From Alphaproteobacteria bacterium (GTDB lineage Bacteria; Pseudomonadota; Alphaproteobacteria; Micropepsales; Micropepsaceae): DNA of 50,200 nucleotides. The stretch is taken from contig JACCXK010000103.1 of assembly GCA_013697055.1 (NCBI GenBank), positions 1 through 50,200 of the forward strand. Direction: 5' to 3'. Below, one piece after another: positions 16,610 through 24,864 of this stretch (position 1 is the first letter of the stretch; every line of letters begins with the position of its first letter). The position numbers and the translations under genes are program-made. Under the pieces are notes generated by a model. It did no database searches and was not told the DNA's origin. It saw nothing but the letters and a program-made list of their open reading frames with translations.

Positions 16610-17119
16610 ATGCTCAAACTGGCTTTACCGCTTTTGCTCGCCCTCTCGGCCGCGCCGGCTTTTGCCGCGGATTACCAGGCCAGCCTTGGCCCCATGCCGC
16701 TGGACGATGAGACCAAGGCGGTGATCGCGGGCCGGGGCGAGGCCACCGCCAGCTATGACGGCAAAATGTTGACAGTGAAAGGCAGCTTCCGCGGCCTGCC
16801 GTCCAGCGCCACCGAGGCGCATATCTTCCTCAGCCTCGCCACCGCCGTTCCGGGCAAACCGGTGCTGGATTTGGAGATCACCAAATCCACCAGCGGCACG
16901 CTGTCGGCCAGCACCAAACTGACCAGTGCCCAGGCCACCGCGCTGCGCACCGGCAAGCTCTATATCCAGATCAACAGCGAGAAGGCGCCCACCAACTATG
17001 AATGGGGTCCCAAGGGCACCTTGTGGGGCTGGATTTTTCCGGCACACGAAACCGTTGGCCAGAACGTGCCGCAGCAGGATCACTGGTTCATTCCCCAACT
17101 CGATACGCCGTCGCGTTAA
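16610..17119 (+). CDS. Exported CHRD-domain protein (169 aa)
   Basis: A Sec leader ('MLKLALPLLLALSAAPAFAADY') precedes a single CHRD (chordin-like) beta domain, recognised by 'GEATASYDGKMLTVKGSFRGLPS', 'EAHIFLSLATAVPGKPVLDL' and 'LRTGKLYIQINSEKAP'. CHRD domains have no known catalytic role. In bacteria they are secreted and often accompany redox proteins. The start 16610 is chosen for the signal peptide; an upstream TTG/ATG-extended frame lacks one. It is the first gene after the promoter and lies 15 bases before the quinoprotein gene, so it is part of that operon. Confidence 0.85.
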   Translation: MLKLALPLLLALSAAPAFAADYQASLGPMPLDDETKAVIAGRGEATASYDGKMLTVKGSFRGLPSSATEAHIFLSLATAVPGKPVLDLEITKSTSGTLSASTKLTSAQATALRTGKLYIQINSEKAPTNYEWGPKGTLWGWIFPAHETVGQNVPQQDHWFIPQLDTPSR

Positions 17120-17134
17120 GCAGAAAGACTTGCA

Positions 17135-19246
17135 ATGAAGAAGATCGGCTATCTGTTGGGTGCGGCCATATTGGGCTTTGGCGCGGTCGCGGCGTTCGGC
17201 CAGCAGGGGCGCATCGGTCCTTTCACGGCGGCGCAGATGAATGACGGTCGCACCGCCTATGGCGCCAACTGCGCCATGTGCCACCAGGCCAACATGAGCG
17301 GCGGCAATGATGCGCTGCCGCTGGCCGGCAAGGCCTTCATGGGCGCCTGGAGCAAGCGCAGCGCCGCCGATCTCTACAACAAGATTCACACATCGATGCC
17401 TCTAGGGCGCGGCGGCAGCCTGAGCGAAAAGCAATATACCGACATCACCGCCTATATCCTGCACGGCAATGGCGCCAATCCCGGCAGCACCGCGTTCACG
17501 CCCACCACCGCCGTGAATATCGCCAGCTTCGCCACCGGCCTTGTTCCGCCCGATGTGGCGCGCGGCGCCGCGGGCCGCGCCCCTGTCGCCACCGTGGCGC
17601 CCATCAAGCTGGGCCAGATCGTGGAAGGGAACGTCCAGAATTACGCGGCCGTGACCGATGCGATGCTGCGAACCCCGCCGGAAAGCGACTGGCTGATGTT
17701 CCGCCGCAATTATGCGGGCTGGAGCGATACGCCGCTCAAACAGATCGACACAGGCAATGTGTCGAACCTGCAGCTCAAATGGACCTGGATGCTGCCGGAA
17801 GGCGGCACCACCGAGATCACGCCCATCGTTCACAATGGCGTGATGTACATTTCGGGTAGCAGCAACACGGTCCAGGCGCTGAACGCCAGAACCGGCGAAA
17901 TGATCTGGGAAAACCGCCTGGGTCCGGCCGTGACGCATCATGGCCCCGGCGACTCCACGGTGGAGACGCGCAGCCTGGCACTCTATGGCAACAACGTCTA
18001 TGTCGCCACGCCCCAGGCGGTGATCTATGCGCTGGATGCGCGCACCGGCAAAATGGTATGGAAAACCAACCAAGTCGACAATCCGGCGGTGAAGGGCAAC
18101 AACACCGGCGGTGTGATGGCCATCAAGGGCAAGATTCTCACCGGCCTGAACCATTGCGGCAGTGCGGGCGGACCCGATCATTGCCAGGTTACCGCGTTGG
18201 ACGCCGAGACCGGCAAGGTGGTGTGGCGCTTCCTCACCACGGCGCTGAAAGGCCAGCCCGGCGGCGAGAGCTGGGGCGGCATGGCGGACAATGACCGCCA
18301 GGGCGCCGATACCTGGATCGCCGGCACGTACGATCCGGAATTGAATACGACCTATTGGGGCACGGCCCAGGCCAAGCCGTGGCGGCGCGACCTGCGCGGC
18401 TCCGGCAGTGGCGCGACGGACTATGCCAATTCCACGCTGGCGCTGGACCCCGACACCGGCAAGCTGAAATGGTGGTTCAACCATGCGCCGGGCGAGAGCC
18501 TGGACTTGGACGAAGTGTTCGAGCGTGTGCTGATCGATCACGGCCCGCAGAAAACGCTGATGACCATTGGCAAGGCCGGCATCCTGTGGAAGCTGGACCG
18601 CGTCACTGGCAAGTTCATCGCCGCCAAGGAGACGGTGTTCCAGAACGTCTTTACCGGCATCGACAAGAATGGCGTGCCGTCCTACCGCAAGGACATTGTC
18701 GACCAGAAGGTCGACCAGTGGCTGTCATCCTGCCCGGGCCCGGAAGGCGGGCATGACTGGCAGGCCACCAGCTACAACCAGGCCAATGACACCATCATCC
18801 TGCCTCTGTCGCAGAGCTGCGTGATGATGCTGGGCAACGGTTCGCAGGCATACTTCGAAATGCCGGGCAGCGACGGCAATATGGGCCGCCTGTCGGCCTA
18901 TCGCACCGCCGACATGAAGCCGCTCTGGTCGTTCCAGCAGCGCGCGCCGTTCCTCACCGGCGTGCTGTCCACCGCCGGCGGCGTGGCGTTCGTGGGCGAC
19001 TTCGACCGCGTGTTCCGCGCCGTGGACGTCAAGACCGGCAAGACCCTGTGGACCTCGCGCCTGGGCACCACGGTGAAGGGCTATCCCGTCAGCTTCAGTG
19101 TAGACGGCAAGCAGTATATCGCCGTGACCACGGGCCTTGGCGGCGGCAGCCCGGAAGCGAAACCCTCCACCATGCTGACCGAAGTGCATCGGCCGCTCTA
19201 TGGCCAGGCGCTCTATGTCTTCGCCCTGCCGGACGCGCCGAAATAG
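17135..19246 (+). CDS. Cytochrome c / PQQ-type beta-propeller fusion dehydrogenase (703 aa)
   Basis: A secreted quinoprotein with its own haem domain at the N-terminus. After a signal peptide (residues 1-22) comes '[15 protein letters not shown]' (Cys46, Cys49, His50) with a likely axial Met in 'TSMPLGRGG'. From about residue 188 an eight-bladed PQQ propeller follows ('[17 protein letters not shown]', '[11 protein letters not shown]', '[12 protein letters not shown]', '[15 protein letters not shown]'). Ordinary alcohol quinoproteins have a vicinal Cys pair and a 'D.WDYD' catalytic block. Here the first is absent and the second reads '[15 protein letters not shown]', so PQQ chemistry may be altered. 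It resembles quinoproteins amplified in Acidobacteria. It stops immediately before the GMC gene, suggesting electrons pass between them. Confidence 0.88.
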   Translation: MKKIGYLLGAAILGFGAVAAFGQQGRIGPFTAAQMNDGRTAYGANCAMCHQANMSGGNDALPLAGKAFMGAWSKRSAADLYNKIHTSMPLGRGGSLSEKQYTDITAYILHGNGANPGSTAFTPTTAVNIASFATGLVPPDVARGAAGRAPVATVAPIKLGQIVEGNVQNYAAVTDAMLRTPPESDWLMFRRNYAGWSDTPLKQIDTGNVSNLQLKWTWMLPEGGTTEITPIVHNGVMYISGSSNTVQALNARTGEMIWENRLGPAVTHHGPGDSTVETRSLALYGNNVYVATPQAVIYALDARTGKMVWKTNQVDNPAVKGNNTGGVMAIKGKILTGLNHCGSAGGPDHCQVTALDAETGKVVWRFLTTALKGQPGGESWGGMADNDRQGADTWIAGTYDPELNTTYWGTAQAKPWRRDLRGSGSGATDYANSTLALDPDTGKLKWWFNHAPGESLDLDEVFERVLIDHGPQKTLMTIGKAGILWKLDRVTGKFIAAKETVFQNVFTGIDKNGVPSYRKDIVDQKVDQWLSSCPGPEGGHDWQATSYNQANDTIILPLSQSCVMMLGNGSQAYFEMPGSDGNMGRLSAYRTADMKPLWSFQQRAPFLTGVLSTAGGVAFVGDFDRVFRAVDVKTGKTLWTSRLGTTVKGYPVSFSVDGKQYIAVTTGLGGGSPEAKPSTMLTEVHRPLYGQALYVFALPDAPK

Positions 19247-20947
19247 ATGGCTGCGAAATCACATCGGGAGTTTGAGCCGGACGTCGTGATCGTGGGATCC
19301 GGCGCCGGCGGCGGCATGGCCGCCTATGTCCTGACCCGCGCCGGCATCAAGACCCTGGTGCTGGAAGCGGGGCGCGATTACGACCCCATGTCCGACAGCG
19401 CCATGCTGAAATGGAACCATGAAGCGCCGCTGCGCGCCGCGCCGACCCCGGAAAAGGATTTCGGCTATTACGACGCCACCGTGAATGGCGGCTGGAGCGT
19501 GCCGGGCGAGCCCTATACCAGCGCGCCCGGTTCGGTCTTCCGCTGGTGGCGTTCGCGCATGCTGGGCGGGCGCACCAACCATTGGGGCCGTCATTCGCCG
19601 CGCTTCGGGCCCTATGACTTCAAGCCCTTCAGCCGCGACGGGCTGGGCATGGACTGGCCCATCTCCTATGCCGACATGGCGCCCTGGTATGACCGCACCG
19701 AAAAGCTGGTCGGGGTGATCGGCACCAATGTCGGGCTGGAAAACCATCCGGACTCCTCACCAGGCGTGCTGTTGCCGTCGCCCAAGCCCCGCGCCACCGA
19801 GTTGATGATCCAGGCGGCTGCCAACGATTTGGGCATTCCGTGCGTGCCGTCGCGTTATGCCGTGCTGTCGCGCGCCATCGATCATCCCCATGCCCCGCGC
19901 GAAGCCTGTTTCAATGCCTCGCCGTGCGGCCGCGGCTGCGGCATCGGGGCGGCGTTCCAGACCACCACCTCCTTGCTGCCCATGGCGATGGGAACGGGCA
20001 AGCTGCGCATCACCACCAACGCCACCGTTGCCCGCGTCTTGACCGACGCGCGCGGCAAGGCGAGGGGCGTGGAGTATTTCGACAAGGACGGCGTCTCGCA
20101 TTTCATCAAGGCGCGGGTGGTGGTGCTGGCGGCCAGCGCCTGCGACACCGCCAAGATCCTGCTGAATTCGAAAGACGGCGGCCTCGCCAATTCCAGCGGT
20201 GAAGTCGGCAAGAACCTGCTTGATACCACCGGCACAAACATCGCCGGCCATATTCCCGCGCTGGAAGGCCGTCCCCGCTACAATGAAGACGGCATGGATG
20301 TGGCCCATCTCTACATCCCGTTCTGGCTGTATAAAGAGCAGGCAGCGGGCAAGCTCGATTTCCCGCGCGGCTATCATTACGAGATCGGCGGCCGCTTCAA
20401 CATGCCGGGGGCAGGGCTGCCGCTGGGCGGCATGGAAGACGGTTACGGCCTGTCGCTCAAGGAGGATGCGCGCCGCTATTACGGCGCCCAGCTCTCCTAC
20501 ACCGTGCGCGGCGAGATGATCCCCAACAAGGATTCCTATTGCGAGTTGGACCCGGTGGTGAAGGACAAGGTCGGCATGCCCGTGCTGCGCTTCCACTGGA
20601 AATGGTCGCAGCATGAAATCCGCCAGATCGCCCATGGCATCAAGACCGCCAGGGAAATGATCCAACGCCTGGGCGGCACCGTCACCACGCCAGACTTGCC
20701 GCCGGAAAAGGCCATCGCCGATGGCGGCTTCATCATCCATGAACTGGGCACCACCCGCATGGGTGACAAGGCGTCCAATTCGGTTACCGACAGTTTCGGC
20801 AAGAGCTGGGACATCGACAATCTGGTGATCGCCGACGGCAGCGTCTTCACCTCGAACGCGCACAAGAATCCGACCTTGACCATTCTGGCGCTGTCGATGC
20901 GCAACTCCGCTCATCTGGCGCAGCGCATGAAGAAGGGCGAGTTATGA
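19247..20947 (+). CDS. GMC-family FAD oxidoreductase, second copy (566 aa)
   Basis: An FAD dehydrogenase for sugars or glycosides. The Rossmann motif is 'VVIVGSGAGGGMAAYVL'. The catalytic C-terminus is 'HELGTTRMG' (His498) and 'AHKNPTLTILALSMR' (His539, Asn541). A Cys-rich 'CFNASPCGRGCGIGAAF' loop matches that of the first GMC protein in the window. No signal peptide is present. The ATG follows directly on the quinoprotein stop, and the stop overlaps the subunit-3 gene by 4 bases, so export with that Tat-type partner is likely. The two GMC proteins of the window are clearly different paralogues. Confidence 0.93.
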   Translation: MAAKSHREFEPDVVIVGSGAGGGMAAYVLTRAGIKTLVLEAGRDYDPMSDSAMLKWNHEAPLRAAPTPEKDFGYYDATVNGGWSVPGEPYTSAPGSVFRWWRSRMLGGRTNHWGRHSPRFGPYDFKPFSRDGLGMDWPISYADMAPWYDRTEKLVGVIGTNVGLENHPDSSPGVLLPSPKPRATELMIQAAANDLGIPCVPSRYAVLSRAIDHPHAPREACFNASPCGRGCGIGAAFQTTTSLLPMAMGTGKLRITTNATVARVLTDARGKARGVEYFDKDGVSHFIKARVVVLAASACDTAKILLNSKDGGLANSSGEVGKNLLDTTGTNIAGHIPALEGRPRYNEDGMDVAHLYIPFWLYKEQAAGKLDFPRGYHYEIGGRFNMPGAGLPLGGMEDGYGLSLKEDARRYYGAQLSYTVRGEMIPNKDSYCELDPVVKDKVGMPVLRFHWKWSQHEIRQIAHGIKTAREMIQRLGGTVTTPDLPPEKAIADGGFIIHELGTTRMGDKASNSVTDSFGKSWDIDNLVIADGSVFTSNAHKNPTLTILALSMRNSAHLAQRMKKGEL

Positions 20948-21669
20948 GCGAGGTTTCCCGCCGCGTCACCCTGGCCTGGTTTGCCGCCGCTTCCGCCGGT
21001 GCGCTGGCGATGGAAGGTTGCGCCACAGCCGCACCACACAATTCCATGGCGCCGCCGCCCGCACCGGCGCCCGCTACGCCTGTTTCGCTATGGAAAGACC
21101 TGACGCCGCCGCCCATCACCGCGCCCGGCTATGGCTATGATCCCAATCTCAACAAGCCTGTCATTCCCTGGCCGCTGACGCTGGAGCCGCGGCAGCGCGA
21201 GGTGCTGCGCATCGCCGCCGACCTGATGCTGCCGGCCGATGCCCATTCGCCGTCCGGCTCGGCGTTGCACCTCGATGCCTTCCTGGATGAATGGGTCAGC
21301 GCGCCCTATCCCCTGCAACAAGCCGATCGCCGCCTGATCCTGTCGGGCCTCGCCTGGCTGGATGCCGAGAGCAACCAACGCTTCGGCAAGACCTTTGCCC
21401 AGGCGGATGATACCCAGCGGCGCGCGATTTTCGATCTTGTCGCCTATCGCGCCAAGGTGACGCCGGACTATCGCCGCCCGGCGCAATTCTTTGTCCGCCT
21501 GCGCGGCTTGATGCTGGCGGGCTTCTATTCCCAGCCCGAAGGCATCGCCGACATCGGCTACAAGGGCAACAATCCCACCCCGGGCATGTTTCCTGGGCCC
21601 ACGCCGGAAGCGCTGGCGCATCTCAACGCCGCCCTCACCAAGCTGGGTCTCAAGCCCGTCAGCGGCTGA
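20944..21669 (+). CDS. Gluconate 2-dehydrogenase subunit 3-like protein, second copy (241 aa)
   Basis: Partner subunit for the adjoining GMC flavoprotein. The leader 'EVSRRVTLAWFAAASAGALAM' is a twin-arginine signal. 'MEGCATAA' supplies a Cys that could be a lipidation site, although its lipobox is atypical. A Pro/Ala-rich linker follows, then the conserved 'PRQREVLRIAADLMLPADAHSPSG' and 'DIGYKGNNPTPGMFPGPTPEAL'. It is longer than the first copy (186 aa) because of the linker. The ATGA overlap with the GMC gene shows translational coupling. Its 3' end overlaps the convergent DUF1080 gene by 11 bases. Confidence 0.88.
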   Translation: MSEVSRRVTLAWFAAASAGALAMEGCATAAPHNSMAPPPAPAPATPVSLWKDLTPPPITAPGYGYDPNLNKPVIPWPLTLEPRQREVLRIAADLMLPADAHSPSGSALHLDAFLDEWVSAPYPLQQADRRLILSGLAWLDAESNQRFGKTFAQADDTQRRAIFDLVAYRAKVTPDYRRPAQFFVRLRGLMLAGFYSQPEGIADIGYKGNNPTPGMFPGPTPEALAHLNAALTKLGLKPVSG

Positions 21670-22540
21670 GACGACGGATCCAGATATTGCGGAACGAGAC
21701 ATGGCTGTCGGGATTGCCATGGTCCTGCAGCGCCAGCGGCAGTTCGGCCGCATGCGGCGTATAGGTGGCGACTTTGCCGTGCACCGTGGCGCCGATCAGC
21801 ACGGTATTGTCCTGCACCAGCACGCCGTTCAGCATCACCGTCATGCGCGCCGGATCCGTCACCGTGGTGCCGGTAAAACGCGGTGCGTGAAATGTAATGT
21901 CGTAGCATTGCCAGACACCGGGCGGCCGGCCGGCATTCACCAGCGGCGGGCTCTGGGTATAGATCGCGCCCACCATGCCGTCGGCATAGGTCTGGTTGTT
22001 GGTGCCGTCCAGGATCTGCACTTCGTACAGGCCCATGGGGAAGACGCCGCTGTTGCCGTGATACTGCGGATTGAGCGGCGGGTTGGGCTGGGCCGGTTCG
22101 CGGAATTCGACGTGGATCTGCGAGTCGCCATAGGACTGCTTGGTCTTGAGGAAATTATAGACCCGCGCCCCGGTGGTCACGACGCCGTTCTTCAGGGTCC
22201 ATTCCTCGACATGGTCGCCGGTCCATTTGCTGAGGTTCTTGCCGTCGAACAGCACATCGGCATCGCTGGGCGGGGCGGCGCTGCAGGCGGTGCCGGTTTC
22301 GATCTTTGGCGGCTGCGGGCGGCGAATGTCATCGGCGCGCCATTGCGAATTGGGCATCTGGGGACCGGCCAGGGTCAGCGAGGCCAGCTTGGGGTCGGCC
22401 AGCCACTTCGCCCATTCCGGATGCTGGGCCATGATCTGCTGCAGCTCGGTCTGGTCCACGACACCGGTCTGGCTGAGGGCGGGTACCGCCAAGCCGCAAG
22501 CGGCGGCAACACCCAAAGCAAGGCGATATGTCTTTTTCAT
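21659..22540 (-). CDS. DUF1080 / 3-keto-disaccharide hydrolase family protein, secreted (293 aa)
   Basis: A secreted jelly-roll protein of the DUF1080 family. The family is named for 3-keto-disaccharide hydrolases, which cleave glycosides after oxidation at C3. The Sec leader is at residues 1-23. The family blocks are 'VLFDGKNLSKWTGDHVEEWTLKNGVV', 'YGDSQIHVEFREP', 'GNSGVFPMGLYEVQILDG', 'WQCYDITFHAPRF' and the terminal 'DHGNPDSHVSFRNIWIRRL'. It is transcribed towards the GMC/subunit-3 operon and overlaps it by 11 bases. The location fits a pathway in which the GMC enzyme makes a 3-keto-glycoside and this enzyme hydrolyses it. Confidence 0.9.
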   Translation of the reverse strand: MKKTYRLALGVAAACGLAVPALSQTGVVDQTELQQIMAQHPEWAKWLADPKLASLTLAGPQMPNSQWRADDIRRPQPPKIETGTACSAAPPSDADVLFDGKNLSKWTGDHVEEWTLKNGVVTTGARVYNFLKTKQSYGDSQIHVEFREPAQPNPPLNPQYHGNSGVFPMGLYEVQILDGTNNQTYADGMVGAIYTQSPPLVNAGRPPGVWQCYDITFHAPRFTGTTVTDPARMTVMLNGVLVQDNTVLIGATVHGKVATYTPHAAELPLALQDHGNPDSHVSFRNIWIRRLSR

Positions 22541-22715
22541 TATTGTCTCCCCGAACGGCGCAGAGGGTATCCCAGATTTTCCATCCGCAAAGGGGTGCCG
22601 TGGCGGCCTTGCGGCGTTAATGCATGGCGGCAGGCTGCGTCAATAATCCACTGATATCGCAGAAGAATATCTGGTGATTTTCGACCGTAGGCGGACAATG
22701 TGGTTTGACCGGTCC

Positions 22716-22738
22716 GCGCAAGTCCGACACACTTGCGC
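22716..22738. promoter_or_regulatory. Perfect 8-bp dyad in the DUF1080/hyuA divergent region
   Basis: GCGCAAGT (22716-22723), spacer CCGACAC, ACTTGCGC (22731-22738), ending 23 bases before the HyuA-type ATG. It is a candidate operator for a repressor or for an activator of the divergent genes. No recognisable regulator gene is adjacent. Confidence 0.45.
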
Positions 22739-22761
22739 AAACAGGGGTAGCCACCAGACAC

Positions 22762-24864
22762 ATGACCATCGGAGCCCATCGAATCGCCATCGATGTGGGC
22801 GGCACATTCACGGATTTGGTTGTGTCCGGCTCGAATGGTTCGGCCCGTACCCTGAAGCTCTTATCCACGCCGGACGACTATTCCCGGGCTATCGCCGATG
22901 GGCTGGCGCGCCTGTTTGCGGACGGCGCCATCGAACCGGGCGCCGTGGGCAGCCTGGTCCATGCCTTCACCGTGGCGACCAACGCGCTGTTGACCGGCAA
23001 GGGCGCCAAGGTGGCGCTGCTGACCACCGCCGGTTTCCGCGACGTGCTGGAAATCGCCCGCCTGCGCATGCCCCAGCTCTACAATATGGACTGGGACAAG
23101 CCGCGGCCGCTGGTGCCGCGCCGGCTTCGCTTCGAGATTACGGAACGCATGGGCGCCGATGGCGCGGTGGTGACACAGCTCGATCCCGCCTCGGTGATCG
23201 CCGCGCTGGAGAAGATGCGCGGCCAGGACGTGGATTCGGTGGCCATCTGCCTTTTGCATTCCTATCTCAATCCCGAACATGAGCGCGCGGTGATGGACTT
23301 GGTAGCGCGGCATGCGCCGGGCCTGTCCATTTCCGCCTCCCATCAGGTGATGCCGGAAATCCGCGAATATGAGCGCACCAGCACCACGGTGGTGAATGCC
23401 TTTGTTAAGCCGGTGGTGGACAGCTATCTCGCCTCGGTGGAGGAGGGCATTGCCGGCATCGGCATCCGCGCCCCGCTGATGGTGATGCAATCCTCCGGCG
23501 GCATCGCCAAGGCCGATATCGCGCGCGCTTTTCCCGCCCGCTGCGTGGAATCCGGCCCCGCGGCCGGGGCCATCGGCGCGGCGGCGCTGGGCGAATTCCT
23601 GGGCGAGGCCAATATCATCGCCTTTGACATGGGCGGCACCACCGCCAAGGCCTGCCTGATCGAGGGCGGCGAGCCGTGCCTGACCGACGAGATGGAAGTG
23701 GGCGCCCGCATCAATGCCGGCCAGCGGCTTTTGGGCGGCGGCGGTTATCTGGTGCGGTCGCCGACCATCGATCTGGCCGAAATCGGCGCGGGCGGCGGCA
23801 GCCTGGCCTGGATCGACAAGGGCGGCGCGCTGCGCGTCGGCCCCGACAGCGCCGGCGCAGCGCCGGGGCCAGCCTGTTACGGGCTGGGCGGCACCCGTCC
23901 CACCGTGACCGACGCCAATGTGGTGCTGGGCTTTCTCAATCCGTCGCATCTGCTGGATGGCGGCATGCCGATCAATGCCAGCGCCGCCAAGGCGGCGATC
24001 CAAGAACATGTCGCTGGACCGCTGGGCCTGGCGCTGCACGAAGCGGCCTGGGGCATCCATGCGGTGGCCGATGCTGCCATGATCCGCGCCATCCAGGCGG
24101 TGTCCAGCGAGATCGGCCGTTCGCCGGGCGATTTCGCCATGGTGGCGTTCGGCGGCAATGGCGCGGTGCATGGCGCCACCCTGGCCGCGCATGCGGGCAT
24201 TTCGGAGATCATCATTCCGCCGGCCTCCGGCGTGTTCAGCGCGCTGGGGCTGTTGTTCGCGCGCATCCAGCATCGGCTGGTGGCGGTGTGCTGGTACGAC
24301 ATCGACAAGGCCGATTGCGCCGCGTTGAACGCGAGGGCCGAACAACTGTTTGAGGACGCGCGCGTCCTGATGACGGGCGAGGGCGTGGCGCTGGATCGCA
24401 GCGAACTGCAATTCACCCTGGAGTTGCGCTATGCCGGCCAGAGTTCGGAACTGGGCATCGCCGTGAAAGAGTCTGTTCTGACTCCTGCCGCCCTGGCGGC
24501 CGCCGCCGAACAATTCCATGTCGGACATGAGCGCACCTACGGCTATTGCAACCGCACCGAGCGGGTGCAGATCGTCAATCTGCGCTTGCGCGCCCGCAGC
24601 CTGGAACGCCAGGAGCATCTGCCGACACCGGCGGCGCTGCGGCGCAAAGCCACTGCCACGGAATCCTTGGAGCGGCCGGTCTATTTCGGCCCTGAAACCG
24701 GCTGGGTGACCACCAGGGTGATCCGCCGCCATGACCTGACCCAGGCGCCGCAAAAAGGCCCGCTGATCGTGGAGGAATATGACACCACCATCATCGTTCC
24801 GCCGGACGCCCAGGTGCATGTCGCGCGGGGCACGGTGCGCATTCGCCTGAACGGAAAAGCCTGA
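22762..24864 (+). CDS. HyuA-type hydantoinase/oxoprolinase subunit (700 aa)
   Basis: The ATP-binding subunit of the hydantoinase A/5-oxoprolinase/acetone carboxylase family. It phosphorylates a lactam, ketone or imide so that the partner subunit can hydrolyse or carboxylate it. The start at 22762 is preferred over 22705 because the actin-like phosphate motif 'IAIDVGGTFTDLVV' then follows at residue 8, as in the family. Other markers are 'HAFTVATNALLTGKGAKVALLTTAGF', 'VMQSSGGIAKADIARAFP', 'FDMGGTTAKACLIEGG' and 'FGGNGAVHG'. The stop overlaps the HyuB start by one base (TGATG). Family members act on hydantoins, 5-oxoproline, N-methylhydantoin or acetophenones. Substrate choice is not readable here. 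Confidence 0.9.
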   Translation: MTIGAHRIAIDVGGTFTDLVVSGSNGSARTLKLLSTPDDYSRAIADGLARLFADGAIEPGAVGSLVHAFTVATNALLTGKGAKVALLTTAGFRDVLEIARLRMPQLYNMDWDKPRPLVPRRLRFEITERMGADGAVVTQLDPASVIAALEKMRGQDVDSVAICLLHSYLNPEHERAVMDLVARHAPGLSISASHQVMPEIREYERTSTTVVNAFVKPVVDSYLASVEEGIAGIGIRAPLMVMQSSGGIAKADIARAFPARCVESGPAAGAIGAAALGEFLGEANIIAFDMGGTTAKACLIEGGEPCLTDEMEVGARINAGQRLLGGGGYLVRSPTIDLAEIGAGGGSLAWIDKGGALRVGPDSAGAAPGPACYGLGGTRPTVTDANVVLGFLNPSHLLDGGMPINASAAKAAIQEHVAGPLGLALHEAAWGIHAVADAAMIRAIQAVSSEIGRSPGDFAMVAFGGNGAVHGATLAAHAGISEIIIPPASGVFSALGLLFARIQHRLVAVCWYDIDKADCAALNARAEQLFEDARVLMTGEGVALDRSELQFTLELRYAGQSSELGIAVKESVLTPAALAAAAEQFHVGHERTYGYCNRTERVQIVNLRLRARSLERQEHLPTPAALRRKATATESLERPVYFGPETGWVTTRVIRRHDLTQAPQKGPLIVEEYDTTIIVPPDAQVHVARGTVRIRLNGKA

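Noticed and set aside
22861-24819. A 652-codon open frame on the minus strand
   Set aside because: Antisense to HyuA, no recognisable family, and HyuA motifs are complete on the plus strand.
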